The notes under the pieces are model-generated. The model ran no database searches. It was not told the origin of the DNA and saw only the letters and a list, made by a program, of their open reading frames with translations. A program made the position numbers and the translations under genes. From CAZLQF01 sp964561545 (lineage in GTDB: Bacteria > Bacteroidota > Bacteroidia > CAILMK01 > CAYYUA01), in NCBI GenBank assembly GCA_964561545.1, contig CAZLQF010000003.1, positions 62,001 through 126,000 on the forward strand: 64,000 bases of DNA, given 5' to 3'. This document shows, piece by piece, positions 57,552 through 64,000 of this stretch; the first letter of the stretch is position 1, and the number at the start of each line of letters is the position of its first letter.

Positions 57552-57582
57552 TTTTGATAATTATTTAAATTACTTACCTTTG
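57552..57582 (+). promoter_or_regulatory. Strong Bacteroidota-type promoter of the betaine operon
   Basis: TTTTG at 57552-57556 (-33) and TACCTTTG at 57575-57582 (-7, exact TAnnTTTG) are separated by 18 bases. The expected transcription start near 57589 leaves a leader of about 55 bases, beginning with the palindrome GGCTTAAAGCC at 57600-57610, before the ATG at 57645. Confidence 0.7.
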
Positions 57583-57644
57583 CATTTAGTTTTAATTACG
57601 GCTTAAAGCCAGACAAAAAATTTTTATTCATAAAAAACGCTACT

Positions 57645-58469
57645 ATGGCAGATTCTGAAAACAAAACCCACGGTAATAATCCAGTTAGTGATATACCAGG
57701 TACGGACCATTACAAATTGGAATACGTTCATGATTTTGTAGAAAAATGGGACGATTTAATTGACTGGGATGCCCGCGGTAAAGGGGAAGGTGATTTCTTT
57801 ATTAAAGAGTTGAAAAAACGGGGAAAAGTTAAAGTCCTTGACTCAGCAACGGGTACGGGGTATCATTCCTTAAAGCTCATGGATGAAAACTTTGAAGTGG
57901 ACAGCGCAGATGGCAGTCCCAACATGTTAGCAAAGGCTTTTAATAATGCCAGAGAGAATGGATTAATTCTTAGAACCATTCATGCTGACTGGCGTTGGCT
58001 TAACCGCGATGTTCACAATAAATACGATGCCATTATTTGCTTAGGCAATTCTTTTACCCACCTTTTTTCAGAAAACGACAGGCGTAAAACGTTGGCAGAA
58101 TTTTATTCAGCCTTAAAACACGATGGCATTCTAATCCTTGATCAAAGAAACTATGGTGCTATATTGGACCATGGCTTCTCCACCAAGCATACCTATTACT
58201 ACGCCGGGGAAAACATTAAAGCAGAGCCGGAGTACATAGACGAAGGATTGATGCGCTTCCGCTATGAATTTCCGGATGATAGTGTTTATCATCTCAATTT
58301 CTTCCCATTAAGGGAGGAATATACCAAGCGACTAATGAAAGAAGTAGGCTTCCAGACCGTAACTACTTATGGTGATTTTAAAGAGACCTACAGTGCTGAG
58401 GAACCCGATTACCTGATCCACATTGCGGAAAAATCCTACATTGAAGAATTAGTAGATACTGATAAATAA
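57645..58469 (+). CDS. Glycine/sarcosine N-methyltransferase
   Basis: This 274-residue enzyme is a close match in pattern to GSMT of halophiles, which makes dimethylglycine from glycine using two SAM. The SAM site is VLDSATGTGYHS (64-75), followed by SADGSPNMLAKAF (87-99), ADWRWLN (114-120) and IICLGNSFTHLF (130-141). ILDQRNYGAILDHG is a further signature. It lies 13 bases before the dimethylglycine methyltransferase gene, with which it completes glycine betaine synthesis. It has its own strong promoter. Both enzymes act in the cytoplasm, and betaine serves as a compatible solute. Confidence 0.93.
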   Translation: MADSENKTHGNNPVSDIPGTDHYKLEYVHDFVEKWDDLIDWDARGKGEGDFFIKELKKRGKVKVLDSATGTGYHSLKLMDENFEVDSADGSPNMLAKAFNNARENGLILRTIHADWRWLNRDVHNKYDAIICLGNSFTHLFSENDRRKTLAEFYSALKHDGILILDQRNYGAILDHGFSTKHTYYYAGENIKAEPEYIDEGLMRFRYEFPDDSVYHLNFFPLREEYTKRLMKEVGFQTVTTYGDFKETYSAEEPDYLIHIAEKSYIEELVDTDK

Positions 58470-58482
58470 AAAAGGATCCCTT

Positions 58483-59313
58483 ATGAAATCTGAAGAAATA
58501 GCACAAACAGCGAAGAATTATTACGATAGTGAAGATGCTGACAATTTTTATTTCAACATTTGGGGTGGGGAAGACATCCACGTGGGTTGGTACCAAAGTG
58601 ACAGTGAGCCCATCCTGGATGCAAGTCACCGGACTGTGCGGAAAATGGCAGAAAGGCTGCCTAAAATTGATGAAAGCACTAGAATCCTTGATATTGGGGC
58701 TGGCTATGGTGGGTCCGCCAGATATTTAGCATCCAACTATGGTAGCCCGGTTGATTGCCTTAACATCAGTGAGAAGGAGAACGAAAAGAATGAAAAGAAA
58801 AATAAGGAACAAGGCCTTGACCATTTAATTGATGTTCAACAAGGCAATTTTGAAGACCTTCCCTATGAAGACAATTCATACGATATCGTATGGTGCCAGG
58901 ATTCTATTCTGCATAGTGGTAACAAGGAGCTCGTTTTTAAGGAAGTAGCACGGGTGTTAAAACCGGGCGGTCACTTTATATTTACTGATCCAATGCAGGC
59001 TGACGATTGTCCTGAAGGTGTCTTAGGGCCAGTCCTCAAGCGAATCCACCTGGATTCAATGGGATCGGTAGAGAAATACCGTAAAATGGCTAATGATCTT
59101 GGAATGGATGAAATTGAAACGATTGAACAGTCAGAATTGCTTCCCAAACATTATGGAAGAGTTTTGGAAGAATTGAAGAAAAATGAGGACATGCTCCAAG
59201 GCAAAGTAAGCCAGGAATATATTGATCACATGAAAGAAGGCTTAGGCCATTGGGTAGAAAAAGGCAACAATGGGTACCTTAACTGGGGCATTCTTCATTT
59301 CAAACTGCAATAA
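58483..59313 (+). CDS. Sarcosine/dimethylglycine N-methyltransferase
   Basis: This 276-residue enzyme is a SAM-dependent methyltransferase of the SDMT type, converting dimethylglycine to glycine betaine. Motifs: YYDSEDADNFYFNIWGGEDIHVG (the family's characteristic N terminus), SAM-binding ILDIGAGYGGSARYL (68-82), VWCQDSILHSG and ARVLKPGGHFIFTDP. The start lies 13 bases after the GSMT stop and follows an AAGGA sequence, one of few Shine-Dalgarno-like sites in the window. The pair forms a two-gene operon ended by the stem-loop at 59363-59397. Function is inferred from neighbour and motifs together. Confidence 0.92.
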   Translation: MKSEEIAQTAKNYYDSEDADNFYFNIWGGEDIHVGWYQSDSEPILDASHRTVRKMAERLPKIDESTRILDIGAGYGGSARYLASNYGSPVDCLNISEKENEKNEKKNKEQGLDHLIDVQQGNFEDLPYEDNSYDIVWCQDSILHSGNKELVFKEVARVLKPGGHFIFTDPMQADDCPEGVLGPVLKRIHLDSMGSVEKYRKMANDLGMDEIETIEQSELLPKHYGRVLEELKKNEDMLQGKVSQEYIDHMKEGLGHWVEKGNNGYLNWGILHFKLQ

Positions 59314-59362
59314 AATCCATTAGGTCGTCTTTGTTCTATATTATTTAAATCTATTGGATACA

Positions 59363-59397
59363 AAAAAAAGCTCATGTAATTGACATGAGCTTTTTTT
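59363..59397. terminator. Bidirectional rho-independent terminator
   Basis: An 8-base stem GCTCATGT / ACATGAGC (59370-59377 with 59383-59390) is extended by seven A-T pairs on both sides, giving a T run on either strand. It lies between the convergent SDMT and korB genes and can end transcription from both. Confidence 0.85.
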
Positions 59398-59402
59398 ATT
59401 TG

Positions 59403-59439
59403 ATTGCCGCTTTGTTAATACTTGTATTAATGCGGCAAT
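59403..59439. repeat. Long inverted repeat between convergent genes
   Basis: Outer arms ATTGCCGC / GCGGCAAT (59403-59410, 59432-59439) enclose inner arms TTAATAC / GTATTAA (59415-59421, 59424-59430), forming one long interrupted hairpin. It stands six bases from the terminator at 59363-59397 and 18 bases from the korB stop codon. Confidence 0.65.
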
Positions 59440-59456
59440 AATGATTGTTTATTTAG

Positions 59457-60521
59457 CTAAACTTTCCAGGAATGATCACCCCTTAAAATGTCATTAAGGC
59501 TTCCTTTTCCTTTTTTCTCGAAAGCATCATGAATTTGCTGCTTGAGCATGTCTTCATAGGTAGGTTTAGATTCGGCATAGATAACTCCAAAAGGTCTTGG
59601 CATACTTCCTTCTTGGGGGTCACCCAGAAAGTTGCTAAGCATATTTGCCTTGTCTATATTTTGCTCGTCATGGATCCAAAGGTCATCTTCCGAGTAGTGG
59701 CCCTCTTCAAGATTTACGATCTCCGGAGATCCGCAATTGAACTTGATACCTTTTTCATGATTTTTACCAAATATTAGCGGCTTGCCATGATCAAGGAATA
59801 CCGTTGACTCAGGTTTAGTAGCCTTATCAGTGAAGGTAAAGAAGGCTCCATCATTAAATACATTGCAGTTTTGGTAAATTTCTATCATGGACGTCCCTTT
59901 GTGTTTGGCACCTCGATCAAGAATGTATTGAAGATGTTTGGGATCACGATCCATGGTACGGGCTACAAAAGTGCCATCCGAGCCCAATGATACAGAAATG
60001 GGGTTAACGGGATGATCCAGTGAGCCATAAGGTGTAGACTTGGTTACCTTACCACTTTCAGAAGTTGGGGAATATTGGCCCTTGGTGAGGCCGTAAATCT
60101 CATTGTTAAACAGCAGCACATTCAAGTCAAGGTTACGCCTTAACATGTGCATGAAGTGATTCCCGCCAATGGAAAGCCCATCTCCGTCACCAGTGATCAC
60201 CCAAACGCTTAATTCGGGCCGGGTGGCTTTTAGGCCGGTTGCAATGGCTGGCCCTCTTCCGTGGATGGAGTGCATCCCATAGGTATTCATGTAGTAAGGG
60301 AAGCGGGCAGCACAGCCAATTCCTGAAATGAAAACGATGTCCTCTTTTTTAATGCCCAGCTCGGGAATCACTTTTTGTGCTTGCTTTAATATGGAGTAAT
60401 CCCCGCATCCCGGACACCATCTTATTTCCTGATCTGTCACCAGATCTTTGGAAGTAAATTCATCCGTTGCGCTATTAGTATCTATATTTTGGTTCTCTAA
60501 GGTCTCAGTATTGTTAGTCAT
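59457..60521 (-). CDS. korB: 2-oxoglutarate:ferredoxin oxidoreductase, beta subunit
   Basis: This 354-residue subunit binds thiamine pyrophosphate and a 4Fe-4S cluster. Cluster cysteines lie in WCPGCGD, SGIGCAARFPYY and YQNCNVFND; the TPP motif is GDGDGLSIGGNH to NN. It oxidises a 2-oxoacid, most likely 2-oxoglutarate, to the acyl-CoA and CO2 with reduction of ferredoxin. The upstream korA gene ends 40 bases before its start, so they form one operon. The substrate (2-oxoglutarate or pyruvate) is not proven, but the fused alpha/gamma partner and Bacteroidota usage favour KorB. Confidence 0.92.
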   Translation of the reverse strand: MTNNTETLENQNIDTNSATDEFTSKDLVTDQEIRWCPGCGDYSILKQAQKVIPELGIKKEDIVFISGIGCAARFPYYMNTYGMHSIHGRGPAIATGLKATRPELSVWVITGDGDGLSIGGNHFMHMLRRNLDLNVLLFNNEIYGLTKGQYSPTSESGKVTKSTPYGSLDHPVNPISVSLGSDGTFVARTMDRDPKHLQYILDRGAKHKGTSMIEIYQNCNVFNDGAFFTFTDKATKPESTVFLDHGKPLIFGKNHEKGIKFNCGSPEIVNLEEGHYSEDDLWIHDEQNIDKANMLSNFLGDPQEGSMPRPFGVIYAESKPTYEDMLKQQIHDAFEKKGKGSLNDILRGDHSWKV

Positions 60522-60561
60522 ATAAATAATGCAATTTATGCTTTACAAAGTTGAATACAAT

Positions 60562-62412
60562 TCATGCTCCGTCTAATGTTTCAATTACCTTGTTTTTAAT
60601 TTCATTAACGGAAAAGGGCTGACCCTGTATTTTATTCAATGGTATGGCTGGTATTAAAAATTGTTCTCTAACAATTTTAACGAACTGACCATTGTTGTTT
60701 TCTGGCACAATTACATGATCAAAATTATTGATAACCCGCTCAAGATTTTGGGGAAGCGGATGTAAATATTTAACATGCGCATGTGCTACTTCATAACCTT
60801 CATCCAACATTTCTTCTGCGGTGGATTTAAGCACACCGTAAGTGGAGCCCCACCCAAGTAATAGGATTTTACCGGCTTCAGGCCCTGTTTCTACAACTTG
60901 CTGAGGTATAAAATGGGTAATGGTGTCTATTCTTTCGGCCCGTGTTTTAACCATTGTTTCATGGTTATCAGCGTCATACGAGACGTTGCCGGTTATGGCT
61001 TCTTTTTCAAGGCCGCCAATTCTATTTTCAAAACCCTTCATACCAGGAATTGCCCATTTCCTTACCAACCGTTCATCTCGTGCATAGGGTTGAAATTTAT
61101 TTTCTTGTAGATCTTCTTCAGTGGCAAAATTGTTAGAGATCTCCGGCAAATCCTCTTCAGCTGGAAAGCGCCAAGGTTCAGAACCATTGGCCAAAAAGCC
61201 ATCTCCTAAAAATATAACAGGTGTCATGAATTCAATGGCTATCCTTGCTGCTTCAAAAGCCATTTGGAAGCAATCAGAGGGCGTAGCGGGTGCTACTACT
61301 GGTAAGGGCGCTTCTCCATGTCTTCCATACAGGGCTTGCATTAAATCCGCTTGTTCCGGCTTAGTGGGCATGCCGGTGGAAGGTCCTGCTCGCTGAATGT
61401 CACAAACAATCAACGGCAACTCCAAAGACACTGCCAAACCTAATGCTTCCCCTTTAAGCGAGAAGCCTGGCCCTGATGTACCTGTTACTGCAATAGATCC
61501 TCCATAAGCTGCACCGATCACAGATGATATGGCAGCCATCTCATCTTCTGCCTGAAAAGTAGTGACGTCAAAATTCCTGTGCTTGGACAATTCATGAAGG
61601 ATATCAGAAGCCGGGGTGATGGGATATGAGCCATAGAATAAGGGCAAATCAGACTTAACCGAGGCCGAAACGAGGCCCAAAGCAGCCGCTGAATTTCCCG
61701 TTACACTTCGATATTCTCCTTGGTCTAATTGGGCTTCCTTGACCTCGAAACGATTGGTAAATATCTCAGCTGTTTCTCCGTAATTATAGCCGGCTTTTAA
61801 TACGCTAATATTGGCATCCTGAATTTCAGGCTTATTGGCAAATTTGTGTTCAACAAATTCAATGGTAGGCTGGAGCTCGCGATTGTACATCCAATAAAGC
61901 AGCCCTAATACAAACATGTTTTTAGAGCGATCCCGCTCTTTGTTTTTAAGGCCCGATTCTTTTAGGGCTTCACGGGTCAATTTAGTGATCGGAACCTTGA
62001 AAAGGTTGTATTGTTCTTGAAGCGTTTCGTCTTCCAATGGATTTTGATCATCATAGCCTGCAAGCTTCAAGTTCTTACTTTCAAAACCATCTTCATTCAC
62101 AATGATGGTACCCCCTTTTTTTAAGAATTTGATGTTGCTCTTAAAAGCTGCGGCATTCATTACTACCAAGACATCACATTCATCGCCAGGAGTATAAATG
62201 GCATTGCCGCCAAAGTTGATTTGAAAACCTGATACACCTGCAATAGTACCTGCTGGTGCACGGATTTCTGCTGGAAAATCCGGCAATGTACCTAAATCGT
62301 GCCCGGATAGGGCCGTAGATTTGGTAAATTGATCGCCCGTTAGTTGAATACCATCTCCAGAATCCCCGGCAAATCTTATAACTACCTCGTTTTTGATGGT
62401 TGTTGTTGTCAT
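60562..62412 (-). CDS. korA: 2-oxoglutarate:ferredoxin oxidoreductase, fused gamma-alpha subunit
   Basis: This 616-residue protein joins the gamma domain (about 1-190; VIRFAGDSGDGIQLTGD, GISGFQI-like and MNAAAFKSNI) to the alpha domain (about 220-616; GSYPITPASDILHEL, TFQAEDEMAAISSVIGAAYGG, TGTSGPGFSLKGEALG). The fusion is the usual two-subunit form of the enzyme. It binds 2-oxoacid and CoA and acts with KorB. A clean promoter (62445-62476) lies upstream. The gene pair gives 2-oxoglutarate to succinyl-CoA flux for the TCA cycle, with sucD elsewhere in the window. Confidence 0.93.
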   Translation of the reverse strand: MTTTTIKNEVVIRFAGDSGDGIQLTGDQFTKSTALSGHDLGTLPDFPAEIRAPAGTIAGVSGFQINFGGNAIYTPGDECDVLVVMNAAAFKSNIKFLKKGGTIIVNEDGFESKNLKLAGYDDQNPLEDETLQEQYNLFKVPITKLTREALKESGLKNKERDRSKNMFVLGLLYWMYNRELQPTIEFVEHKFANKPEIQDANISVLKAGYNYGETAEIFTNRFEVKEAQLDQGEYRSVTGNSAAALGLVSASVKSDLPLFYGSYPITPASDILHELSKHRNFDVTTFQAEDEMAAISSVIGAAYGGSIAVTGTSGPGFSLKGEALGLAVSLELPLIVCDIQRAGPSTGMPTKPEQADLMQALYGRHGEAPLPVVAPATPSDCFQMAFEAARIAIEFMTPVIFLGDGFLANGSEPWRFPAEEDLPEISNNFATEEDLQENKFQPYARDERLVRKWAIPGMKGFENRIGGLEKEAITGNVSYDADNHETMVKTRAERIDTITHFIPQQVVETGPEAGKILLLGWGSTYGVLKSTAEEMLDEGYEVAHAHVKYLHPLPQNLERVINNFDHVIVPENNNGQFVKIVREQFLIPAIPLNKIQGQPFSVNEIKNKVIETLDGA

Positions 62413-62772
62413 ATATTAATTTAAAATTATTCTAAATTAGCTCACAAAATTATTAAAATAATCTCTTTGACTCAAACGTAAAATTAGCTAATTGGTTCGT
62501 TTAGCTGGTATTTAACTTTTAAGTATTAGGCTTCGCAATGAAAAACTATATTGTTAATTAATAAATGATAAAAATGGTTGGCTCAATAATTTTAAAATCA
62601 AATAAAATAAAATTTTAAATAAATATTTTGTTGTTGTTTTAGTAGATTTTATAATATAAATATAAAATTTGTAAAAATTGCGGAAGATTATGTGTTTACC
62701 GGTCTTTATTTAGAAAAAAGACGGTTTATCAAAAAGGGGAAGCAATAATTGTCCCTTTGTTTTGCATCGTTA
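62413..62772. other. AT-rich intergenic region
   Basis: These 360 bases lie between korA and the nitroreductase gene, both on the minus strand. They contain the korA promoter and a very A/T-rich block (about 62520-62690) without a gene or hairpin of note. Confidence 0.4.
62445..62476 (-). promoter_or_regulatory. Bacteroidota-type promoter for korA-korB
   Basis: Read on the minus strand, TTTG (62473-62476) is followed by a 20-base spacer and TAATTTTG (62445-62452), an exact TAnnTTTG -7 box. It ends 33 bases before the korA start codon. Confidence 0.65.
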
Positions 62773-63429
62773 TTAGTAAACCTCACAAACTTCTTCAAAA
62801 GTTTTTCGGTCGAGCTTGGGAACCTTCGCATTCCTGGCCGGGTAACCTACGGGTATCAATAAAAAAGGCCGCTCATGTTCCGGCCTACCTAAAACCTTCT
62901 TTAAAAAATCCATTGGGCTGGGTGTGTGGGTGACTGCTGCTAAACCTGCGTTATGAATAGCTGTTAAAAGAAATCCGCAAGCCAATCCCACGCTTTCATT
63001 AACATAATAATTTTGTTGCTTGCTCCCATTGACAACTTCATAAGGTTTTTTGAAAACCACTATCAACCAGGGGGCAATCTCTAAGTAAGGCTTTTCTGGC
63101 TTTGTTCCCAACTTTTCAAGGTCATTTTTCCACGTTTCTGACATTCGCTTTTCATAGTTAATCTGCTCTTCTTCTTCGGCTGCATTCCGTATTTGCTTTT
63201 TTTTGCTTGGAGCTTTAACCAGGCAGAAGGTCCACGGTTGTTTATGCGCTCCCGATGGTGCAGAAGAAGCGGTCATGATGAGGTTTTGCATGACTTCAAA
63301 AGGAACAGGCTCATCCGAAAATTCCCGGACCGTTCGCCTTTGATCCATCAACTCATAAAATTTTTGGCTGTAGTCAACCATGGTTTTGCTATTGATATAC
63401 AATTGTTGGTAAGCTTCAAATTCGGCCAT
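62773..63429 (-). CDS. Nitroreductase-family flavoprotein (iodotyrosine dehalogenase-like)
   Basis: The 218-residue form begins MAEFEAYQQLYINS at 63429. An in-frame ATG at 63471 would add 14 residues and overlaps little; the shorter start is preferred by family length. Flavin-binding pattern: MDQRRTVREFSDEPVPF with the conserved arginines, TASSAPSGAHKQPWTFC, and GLACGFLLTAIHNAGLAAVTHTPSPM, plus PVGYPARNAKVPKLDRK. It is an FMN enzyme that reduces small substrates; the similarity to IYD suggests reductive dehalogenation-type chemistry but does not prove it. Divergent from the heptose epimerase gene. Confidence 0.86.
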   Translation of the reverse strand: MAEFEAYQQLYINSKTMVDYSQKFYELMDQRRTVREFSDEPVPFEVMQNLIMTASSAPSGAHKQPWTFCLVKAPSKKKQIRNAAEEEEQINYEKRMSETWKNDLEKLGTKPEKPYLEIAPWLIVVFKKPYEVVNGSKQQNYYVNESVGLACGFLLTAIHNAGLAAVTHTPSPMDFLKKVLGRPEHERPFLLIPVGYPARNAKVPKLDRKTFEEVCEVY

Positions 63430-63512
63430 CGCTTTTTTGGTTACCAATGTAAAGGATTTTGATAAAATCATTTCAATTTTGTTCCAGCTAAATTGTACTA
63501 AAAATTACCCAC

Positions 63513-64000
63513 ATGATTGTAGTTACAGGAGCGGCAGGATTTATTGGAAGTTGTCTTGTTGGCAAGCTTAACCAGCAGGGATTTTACGATATAGTCCTGG
63601 TTGATGAGTTCAGCAATTCGAAAAAAAACAAGAACCTCGAAAACAAGACGTATACCCAAAAGGTAGCCAGGACCGATTTTTTTGATTGGCTCAAGGAGCA
63701 TGAAAAACTTGTCCAGTTCATCTTTCATTTAGGGGCAAGAACGGATACAGCAGAGTTTAGGGAGGAAATTTTCCGGGAGCTGAATCTGGATTTCTCCAAA
63801 AAAGTATGGGAAGCCTGTATTCAGTATGGGTTGCCGCTGGTTTATGCTTCATCCGGAGCCACTTATGGATTGGGCGAACAAGGTTATTCTGATGATCATC
63901 AGCAAATTCCCCTTTTGGAGCCCCTCAATCAATATGGCGTTTCTAAAAATGAGTTTGATAAATGGGCCTTGAACCAAAGCCGACAGCCTTATTACTGGAT
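63513..64000 (+). CDS. hldD: ADP-L-glycero-D-manno-heptose 6-epimerase, N-terminal part
   Basis: The plus-strand gene starts at ATG 63513 and runs off the window with 162 full codons. The translation has VTGAAGFIGSCLV for NAD(P) binding, FHLGARTDT near residue 75, YASSGATYG and QYGVSKNEFDKWA with the catalytic YxxxK, all in the HldD (RfaD) pattern rather than GalE. The enzyme makes the heptose precursor of lipopolysaccharide core. The C-terminal sugar-binding half is not in the window, so assignment to HldD rather than another extended SDR rests on the N-terminal pattern. Confidence 0.85.
   Translation, partial: MIVVTGAAGFIGSCLVGKLNQQGFYDIVLVDEFSNSKKNKNLENKTYTQKVARTDFFDWLKEHEKLVQFIFHLGARTDTAEFREEIFRELNLDFSKKVWEACIQYGLPLVYASSGATYGLGEQGYSDDHQQIPLLEPLNQYGVSKNEFDKWALNQSRQPYYW

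Noticed and set aside
1..64000. tRNA, rRNA, CRISPR arrays, insertion sequences and prophage genes
   Set aside because: I looked for cloverleaf ends, rRNA-like conserved runs, spaced direct repeats, and transposase or integrase motifs in the translated frames and found none that I could support; small RNAs without such marks could have been missed.

Overview
The window is a chromosomal stretch from a free-living Bacteroidota, probably a marine or otherwise salt-exposed lineage of the Cytophagales or Flavobacteriales type; the exact genus cannot be read from the sequence. The evidence is two giant secreted PKD-repeat proteins carrying the two kinds of type IX secretion (T9SS) sorting domain, a TonB-dependent receptor with an N-terminal carboxypeptidase-regulatory-like domain, LytS/LytTR signalling, a cysteine-poor DksA-like protein, a fused korA, promoters of the Bacteroidota form (TTTG, spacer, TAnnTTTG), and few Shine-Dalgarno sites. 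A two-gene glycine betaine synthesis operon points to osmotic stress. No rRNA, tRNA, CRISPR array, prophage or intact insertion sequence was seen.

Layout. 1-1500: two family 2 glycosyltransferases (the first cut by the window edge). 1579-6029: LytTR regulator, LytS-type kinase and TonB-dependent receptor, all on the minus strand. 6458-8782: RND/MMPL exporter. 8783-9488: non-coding stretch with a decayed antitoxin-like gene. 9489-13764: ileS, dksA-like gene and lspA, tightly packed. 13940-16953: metallophosphoesterase and M1 aminopeptidase, divergent. 17233-21484: fabG, sucD, a monooxygenase-like protein overlapping a SAM hydrolase, and phoH. 21726-26410: outer-membrane barrel, purple-acid-phosphatase-like phosphoesterase, purC and a LOG-family protein. 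26513-31900: a 1795-residue PKD protein. 32054-36755: DUF4870 protein, then a minus-strand sugar cluster with a DprE1/DprE2-like pair and two nucleotide-sugar epimerases. 37316-41973: coiled-coil secreted protein, beta-lactamase-like serine hydrolase, and a discoidin-plus-membrane protein. 42079-47312: M20 peptidase, DinB-like, GyrI-like and DUF952 proteins, a small lipoprotein and a membrane-bound spermidine-synthase-like protein. 47548-52518: a 1656-residue PKD/FN3 protein. 52634-55229: glycerate kinase and D-2-hydroxyacid dehydrogenase. 55390-59313: MBL hydrolase, purM, and the glycine and dimethylglycine methyltransferases. 59457-62412: korA-korB. 62773-64000: nitroreductase and the start of a heptose epimerase.

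How the genes fit together. Most are housekeeping: translation, lipoprotein maturation, purines, TCA-type carbon flow through sucCD and korAB, and fatty acid synthesis. The rest serve the cell surface: glycosyltransferases, sugar epimerases, T9SS cargo, outer-membrane proteins and secreted hydrolases. The most notable points are an isoleucyl-tRNA synthetase whose HIGH motif reads GIHH, a swap linked to extreme mupirocin resistance in type 2 enzymes; the DprE1/DprE2-like pair best known from mycobacterial arabinan synthesis; the glycine-to-betaine operon behind a textbook Bacteroidota promoter; a discoidin domain fused to a polytopic membrane protein; and a spermidine-synthase-like membrane protein lacking its expected catalytic aspartate. 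I did not find a clearly new multi-gene defence or mobile system.
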